A stretch of 26,297 bases of DNA from Clostridiales bacterium (lineage in GTDB: Bacteria > Bacillota > Clostridia > Oscillospirales > Oscillospiraceae). Of the stretch, positions 22,375 to 26,297 are shown piece after piece; position 1 is the stretch's first letter, and the number at the start of each line of letters is the position of its first letter. Under the pieces are notes generated by a model. It worked only from the letters and a program-made list of their open reading frames with translations, did not search any database and had not been told where the DNA came from. Where the stretch lies: contig JAHAEW010000043.1 in NCBI GenBank assembly GCA_018374635.1, positions 1 to 26,297 on the forward strand, written 5' to 3'. Made by a program: the position numbers and the translations under genes.

Positions 22375-22557
22375 ATGAGAAAAGTGATGTTATGGCTGCT
22401 GTCGATCGTATTGATCTTGACGGTCCTGCGCAACGGCTGGTATCTCCTGAACACGTCTCTTGAAGGCGTCCTCCTCTACACTGCGGTGGGGATCTTTGCC
22501 ATTGTGCTGATGTATCTGGTGGTCAAGATCTCGGATTTATGCGATTCATTGGAATAA
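22375..22557 (+). CDS. small membrane protein
   Basis: 60 residues, nearly all in two hydrophobic spans (about 5-20 and 30-52) joined by NGWYLLNTSLEG, with a short acidic tail. I do not recognise it. GGGAGG lies 5 bases before the ATG. It follows the mch pair after a 169-base gap with no terminator, so co-transcription is possible but not shown. Confidence 0.65.
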   Translation: MRKVMLWLLSIVLILTVLRNGWYLLNTSLEGVLLYTAVGIFAIVLMYLVVKISDLCDSLE

Positions 22558-22590
22558 AGGCCGCGGGGGACCGTTTCAGGCGGAATTCCC

Positions 22591-22618
22591 TTGTAATTCC
22601 CTTAAAATGTGATATACT
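22591..22618 (+). promoter_or_regulatory. sigma-A promoter of the DEAD-box helicase gene
   Basis: TTGTAA (22591-22596), 16-base spacer, TATACT (22613-22618). Leader of about 105 bases. Confidence 0.65.
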
Positions 22619-22638
22619 GAATCATAGACTTTCCACAT

Positions 22639-22670
22639 CTGCGCCCGCTGGTTCTGTCCGGCGGGCGCAG
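22639..22670 (+). other. strong hairpin in the helicase mRNA leader
   Basis: CTGCGCCCGC (22639-22648) pairs with GCGGGCGCAG (22661-22670), extendable to 13 pairs with one G-U. There is no T-run after it. DEAD-box helicase mRNAs are sometimes autoregulated through their leaders. Confidence 0.55.
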
Positions 22671-22730
22671 GTGCGTACCGGGGCGGGGTGCCGCTCTGGA
22701 GAGAATAAACTGCAAAGGATTTCGAGACAC

Positions 22731-24590
22731 ATGACATTCCGTGAACTCGGCCTTATCGAGCCCATCCTGGGGGCTCTGGCCGAACTGGGGTATGAGCGCC
22801 CCTCCCCCATCCAGGAAAAGGCCATCCCGCCGGCCCTCACCGGGCGGGACGTACTGGGCTGCGCCCAGACCGGCACAGGCAAGACCTGCGCCTTTGCCAC
22901 CCCCATCCTCCAGCGGCTCAACGCCGGGGCCGTCCAGGGCCGGCCCATCCGCGCCCTCATCCTCACCCCCACCCGGGAGCTGGCCCTCCAGATCCAGGAG
23001 AGCTTTGAGGCCTACGGCAAGCGCCTGAAGCTGCGCTCCACCGTCATTTTCGGCGGCGTGGGCCAGGCCCCCCAGGTGGAGCGGCTGCGCAGGGGTGTGG
23101 ATATCCTGGTGGCCACGCCCGGCCGCCTGGCCGACCTCTACCAGCAGAAGCTGCTGGACTTCTCCGGGCTGGAGATCTTTGTCCTGGACGAGGCCGACCG
23201 GATGCTGGATATGGGCTTTATCCACGACGTGAAAAAGATCCTCAAGTGGCTTCCCCAGCGCAAGCAGACCCTCTTCTTCTCGGCCACCATGCCCGCTGAG
23301 ATCACCGAGCTGGTGGACTCCCTGCTCCACGACCCGGTCCGGGTGGCGGTGGACCCGGTTTCCTCTCCGGTGGAGGTCATTGATCAGAAGCTCTACTATG
23401 TGGACCGGGGCAACAAGACCAAGCTCCTCTCCTCCCTGCTCATGGCGGGGAATGTGAAGAACGCCCTGGTCTTTACCCGCACCAAGCACGGGGCCAACAA
23501 GGTGGCCGGAGATCTCCAGAAGAGCGGCATCACCGCCGCCGCCATCCACGGCAACAAGAGCCAGACCGCCCGGCAGCAGGCCCTCTCCGACTTCAAGAGC
23601 GGCCGGGTGAAGGTGCTGGTGGCCACCGACATCGCCGCCCGGGGCCTGGACATCGAGGAGCTCTCCCATGTGTTCAACTACAACCTCCCCGACGTGCCCG
23701 AGACCTATGTCCACCGCATCGGCCGCACCGGCCGGGCCGGACATGACGGCACCGCCGTCTCCTTCTGCGACATCAACGAGAAGGATGAGCTCAGGGGGAT
23801 CGAAAAGCTCATGGGCCGCGCCATCCCGGTGGTGGAGGACCACCCCTGGCCCATGGAGGTCTTCGAGCCCCTGCCCCGGGACAAGAAGGGACGTCCGGTG
23901 AATCCGGAGGACGCCGAGGCCCGGGCGGCCGCCAAGGAGCGCCGCCGCGCCCGGGACGCGGCCGGCAAGGCCGCCGCTGAGGAGCGCAAGGCCGAAGCCG
24001 CCCAGAAGGCCCAGGCGGCGGAGCCCGCCCCTGCCCCCAGGAAGAGGGGGGATCGTCCCGCCCCGGCGGAGCAGGCCCCGGCTCGGAAGAAGTGCGCCCG
24101 GGGCTACCGGGCCAGCGCCACCCTGGAGGAGGCGCTCACGGCCACCGCACCGGCCCAGCCTGCCCGGGAGACGGGCGGGAAGCGCGGAGAGGAAGCCCTC
24201 CACCATACGGACCCCCTGGCCGGAGACGTCATTATGGACGCCACCGCCCGCCTGCTGGCCCCCAGCCCCCGGATGTTCCAGGACAAGGAGCATCCCCGGA
24301 AAGGGCGGGAAACCCGCCGGGGCAAGTCTTCCCGCCCCGCGGGCGAGGAGAGCGGGCAGGAGAAGCGCCCCTCCCGTCCCCGCAAGGAGGAGAAACAGGT
24401 CCGGCCCGCCCAGAAAAAGGGCGTGCCCGCCAAGGCGCTGGATGTGCTGGGCGGCGGGAAAAAGAAGCGCAAGGGCCGCGGAAACGGCCCGGGCCGCCCC
24501 CGTGAGGTGGAGCTGCGCACCGATGGAGTGAAGGACTCCACCGAGCTCTCCTCCAGCCTCATGAAGCCCTATTATCTGAGCGACGACTAA
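22731..24590 (+). CDS. DEAD-box RNA helicase, RhlE-like, with long basic tail
   Basis: 619 residues. The helicase core is about 1-370: Q motif (FRELGL...GYERPSPIQEKAI), motif I AQTGTGKT (45-52), PTRELA, TPGR, DEAD at 153-156, SAT, ARGLD and HRIGRTGR. The C-terminal 245 residues are a low-complexity Arg/Lys/Ala/Pro tail with repeated short basic patches, probably for RNA binding. Likely roles are ribosome assembly and cold or stress RNA remodelling. ATG 22731-22733 precedes MTFRELGL; AAAGGA is about 11 bases upstream. A longer frame reaching 22539 includes the leader hairpin and is not credible. Confidence 0.94.
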   Translation: MTFRELGLIEPILGALAELGYERPSPIQEKAIPPALTGRDVLGCAQTGTGKTCAFATPILQRLNAGAVQGRPIRALILTPTRELALQIQESFEAYGKRLKLRSTVIFGGVGQAPQVERLRRGVDILVATPGRLADLYQQKLLDFSGLEIFVLDEADRMLDMGFIHDVKKILKWLPQRKQTLFFSATMPAEITELVDSLLHDPVRVAVDPVSSPVEVIDQKLYYVDRGNKTKLLSSLLMAGNVKNALVFTRTKHGANKVAGDLQKSGITAAAIHGNKSQTARQQALSDFKSGRVKVLVATDIAARGLDIEELSHVFNYNLPDVPETYVHRIGRTGRAGHDGTAVSFCDINEKDELRGIEKLMGRAIPVVEDHPWPMEVFEPLPRDKKGRPVNPEDAEARAAAKERRRARDAAGKAAAEERKAEAAQKAQAAEPAPAPRKRGDRPAPAEQAPARKKCARGYRASATLEEALTATAPAQPARETGGKRGEEALHHTDPLAGDVIMDATARLLAPSPRMFQDKEHPRKGRETRRGKSSRPAGEESGQEKRPSRPRKEEKQVRPAQKKGVPAKALDVLGGGKKKRKGRGNGPGRPREVELRTDGVKDSTELSSSLMKPYYLSDD

Positions 24591-24600
24591 AGCGAAGAGA

Positions 24601-24638
24601 AGCCGCCCTGCGCCACATGTGGCGCAGGGCGGCTTTTT
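24601..24638. terminator. bidirectional terminator, 34-base perfect palindrome
   Basis: AGCCGCCCTGCGCCACA (24601-24617) and its exact inverted copy (24618-24634), then TTTTT on the + strand. It ends the helicase gene. The gene converging from the right stops 6 bases away and may share it. Confidence 0.92.
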
Positions 24639-24640
24639 GT

Positions 24641-25087
24641 TCAAGGTTTTTTCGATGGCTCCGCAAAGGAAAACAGTGTCAAAAACTCCTCCAGGCCGTC
24701 GGTGACTTTATAGATTTGCCCGTCATAGCTTAACGTGCCTAGGTCAGAGAGGATCATGGTATAGGACTTTTCCCTGGTGGCCAGAGTCAACGTATAGCCG
24801 GCGCTCTCATAGGGCTGGAACTGTCCGCCGTCGGGCGTGGACCAGCGCAGCGTGCTGTGGGCAAACCAGTTTTCCAAGTCCTCCAGCTGGGTGGGCGTAC
24901 AGATGAGGGACTCGCTGCTGAGACCCTTTGTCGTCCGGATCACTTCGCCGTAGGTCAGCCCGCTCCCGTGAGAGGGCAGGAGACTGGCTGTCGTGCGGGG
25001 ACGAAAGAGAAGGAAAAGCAGGGCCAGGATGCACAGTGCAAGTACCCCCGCGAAAATCCAGATCCGCTTGAGGAGGGGATTTTTCAT
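24641..25087 (-). CDS. membrane-anchored extracytoplasmic protein of unknown function
   Basis: 148 residues: short basic N-terminus, one membrane span at about 9-28, and a soluble domain of about 115 residues rich in Thr, Ser and Tyr. I do not recognise the family. AGGAGT lies 5 bases before the ATG. Base composition matches the GC-rich chromosome, unlike the gene directly upstream. No separate promoter is evident in the 51-base gap. Confidence 0.72.
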   Translation of the reverse strand: MKNPLLKRIWIFAGVLALCILALLFLLFRPRTTASLLPSHGSGLTYGEVIRTTKGLSSESLICTPTQLEDLENWFAHSTLRWSTPDGGQFQPYESAGYTLTLATREKSYTMILSDLGTLSYDGQIYKVTDGLEEFLTLFSFAEPSKKP

Positions 25088-25138
25088 AGGCTACTCCTAT
25101 TAGAGAAAATATGAGGCGGTGAGTTATAAAAATATTTC

Positions 25139-26023
25139 TTACTCGAACTTCCAAGTAATACTTGAGTCTACGGTTACTTTGACAGGTTGCGAACTGTCTT
25201 TGTATACTGCCCAAGCAGAAACAAGGTGTGCCTGCTTATTATCATATAAGGGCGCTTTCACATTTTGAACCTTAAAATTTGCTGTAATGACTGGCTCTGC
25301 AACACTACCGGTATGGTAGACAATATATGGTCTGGCTTGTCCTTTTTCGGTAGAGTAACACAGAGTATAATTTGAACCAGTTTTTGAAAATACACCAAGT
25401 GAGGTGGCTTCGATTGCACAGTAATACGAGGCACTTGCTCCCTCATGATAAGTAATAGTCTCAGTGCTTCCAGCAGCCGATTGTAAAAGAGAGAATGGAA
25501 TTGAGAATTTGTTTCCTTCAACAATTCCAAGGACCAAAGAAGTAGAACCAGAAAGCCAGTTAACTAATGTACTTTTAACAGAGGTTGATATTTTTTCAGA
25601 ATAACCTGATCTACTGGAATAATAGCTAGAGTAAAAATTAACACCGTTATAAGTGCCATAAAGAGTATAGCTAGCAGCTGCTTTAGGAGTAAGTACAGTA
25701 TAAGATGTAAGGATAAAATTATTTTCTTGTAAAAGGTTTAACTCGTTTAAACATGCCTCTTCAATATGTTCGAAACCATTGCTTGAAAGATTAAGTGATA
25801 AGACATATTTTTTTGCAAGGCCATAATTTTTTAAATTTTGTTCTTGTAACCTAGTTTCAGAAAATTCGAAAGCAGAGCTAGAGTCTAATTGAGGAGAGAG
25901 AGGAGAAAATGTAATGGTATGACGGTCATAGTGGGTTCCAATTTCATCATATTCAGTTGCATATGCGGAAGGTAAAATACTAAAAGAAAGTAAAAAAATT
26001 AAAAAAATACTTAAGGGAAACAA
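25139..26023 (-). CDS. low-GC secreted protein of unknown function
   Basis: 294 residues. N-terminal signal peptide (FPLSIFLIFLLSFSILPSAYA) with a likely cleavage after AYA. The mature part is rich in Ser, Thr, Tyr and Asn with few charges, consistent with an exported beta-rich protein. I do not recognise it. A+T-rich composition and codon use differ sharply from the rest of the window. The frame opens with TTG 26021-26023 without a ribosome-binding site. The well-placed ATG at 26032-26034 (AGGTGAT 4 bases upstream) is out of frame by one base, so the true start is uncertain. It may be a transferred gene and possibly broken. Confidence 0.65.
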   Translation of the reverse strand: MFPLSIFLIFLLSFSILPSAYATEYDEIGTHYDRHTITFSPLSPQLDSSSAFEFSETRLQEQNLKNYGLAKKYVLSLNLSSNGFEHIEEACLNELNLLQENNFILTSYTVLTPKAAASYTLYGTYNGVNFYSSYYSSRSGYSEKISTSVKSTLVNWLSGSTSLVLGIVEGNKFSIPFSLLQSAAGSTETITYHEGASASYYCAIEATSLGVFSKTGSNYTLCYSTEKGQARPYIVYHTGSVAEPVITANFKVQNVKAPLYDNKQAHLVSAWAVYKDSSQPVKVTVDSSITWKFE

Positions 26024-26063
26024 ATTTATACCATTGGAATCACCTACTTTATTTTGTGTCTTA

Positions 26064-26092
26064 ATTGTAGCATATATAAACGAATAGATAAA
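26064..26092 (-). promoter_or_regulatory. promoter of the secreted protein gene
   Basis: On the - strand TTTATC (26087-26092), 17-base spacer, TACAAT (26064-26069) preceded by TGC (extended -10). Confidence 0.5.
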
Positions 26093-26173
26093 TAGTTTTT
26101 AAAAAAATATTGTCAATAAAAAATAAAATGCACTTTATAGAATTATGATGACTTACAAGTGGATCATAAAAAT

Positions 26174-26201
26174 AGACCTGTGCCTTAATGGACACAGGTC
26201 T
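26174..26201 (-). terminator. rho-independent terminator at the insertion boundary
   Basis: AGACCTGTG (26174-26182) with CACAGGTCT (26193-26201), extended inside by CC/GG. On the - strand it is followed by ATTTTTATG. It would end a - strand transcript coming from the right. Confidence 0.7.
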
Positions 26202-26297
26202 CAGCCTGTCGAAAAAGTCCAGCAAAAGCTGGGGTTTTACGTTTGTAAGAGGTAAAATAGAAGCAGGTGGTGAGAAAGATGCTGGAACGCGGGAAGA
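26202..26297 (+). mobile_element. left end of an insertion sequence, IS1182-like (tentative)
   Basis: The stretch CAGCCTGTCGAAAAAGTCC (26202-26220) looks like the terminal inverted repeat I associate with IS1182-family elements. It begins one base after the terminator stem, and the start of an open frame follows 60 bases later. The element continues beyond the window, so the other end, target duplication and family cannot be checked here. Confidence 0.45.
26279..26297 (+). CDS. start of a probable transposase, cut by the window end
   Basis: ATG 26279-26281 starts MLERGK and runs off the edge. AGGTGGTGA lies upstream; GTG 26270-26272 in the same frame is an alternative. Its identity is inferred only from its place inside the putative insertion sequence. 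Confidence 0.35.

Noticed and set aside
20316..22454. 712-codon open frame on the - strand across the mch pair
   Set aside because: It is antisense to three genes with clear ribosome-binding sites; its protein is Gly/His/Val/Leu-rich without any family motif, as expected from GC-rich third positions.
22602..24644. 680-codon open frame on the - strand across the helicase
   Set aside because: Antisense shadow of the DEAD-box gene, no ribosome-binding site, low-complexity Gly/Leu composition.
1..26297. tRNA, rRNA or CRISPR array
   Set aside because: I saw no cloverleaf with a T-loop GGTTCGA-like motif, no rRNA segment and no regularly spaced repeats.

Overview
The window looks like chromosomal DNA from a spore-forming, GC-rich member of the class Clostridia. 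An Oscillospiraceae-type gut anaerobe (Flavonifractor, Intestinimonas or Lawsonibacter relatives) fits best. This rests on spoIIP and a ytvI-like gene, a Gram-positive LexA with its GAAC-N4-GTTT box, strong AGGAGG ribosome-binding sites, frequent TTG/GTG starts, a MATE exporter, and heavy G/C use at third positions. The lineage is an inference from gene content, not from a marker gene.

Layout. 1-300: an unrecognised reading-frame end, a + strand terminator, a perfect inverted repeat and the ychF terminator. 302-6547 (all -): ychF, a small membrane protein, and a MarR regulator followed by a heterodimeric ABC exporter. 6602-11143 (all +): an SOS-type promoter driving lexA, an O6-alkylguanine-DNA methyltransferase, a small membrane protein, exonuclease III, ylmH, a DUF896 (YnzC-like) gene and a URO-D family gene, with overlapping or tightly spaced genes and a single terminator at the end. 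11158-15943 (all -): a CarD-like regulator, then htrA-like protease, ytvI-like permease and spoIIP, with a sigma-E-like promoter upstream of spoIIP. 15977-20398 (all +): degV behind a folded leader, then HD-domain hydrolase, MATE exporter, shikimate kinase and a GntR/UTRA regulator. 20453-22557 (+): a homologue of methenyl-tetrahydromethanopterin cyclohydrolase (Mch), a shortened divergent Mch paralogue, and a small membrane protein. 22591-24638 (+): a DEAD-box RNA helicase with a long basic tail. 24641-26297: a membrane-anchored protein, a low-GC secreted protein and what looks like the left end of an insertion sequence.

How the genes work together. The lexA unit couples SOS control to repair of alkylated and abasic DNA, with YnzC linkage reminiscent of the Bacillus SOS locus. 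The MarR-ABC unit looks like a self-regulated efflux system in which one ATP site is degenerate. spoIIP, ytvI and htrA form a sporulation/envelope block.

The most unusual item is the mch pair. Mch is known from the tetrahydromethanopterin C1 pathway of methanogens and methylotrophs. Here it sits in a bacterial genome next to a paralogue that has lost the conserved R-x-x-E pair, beside a GntR regulator, with no other tetrahydromethanopterin gene in view. This is the best candidate for undescribed biochemistry. The right-hand end looks horizontally acquired.
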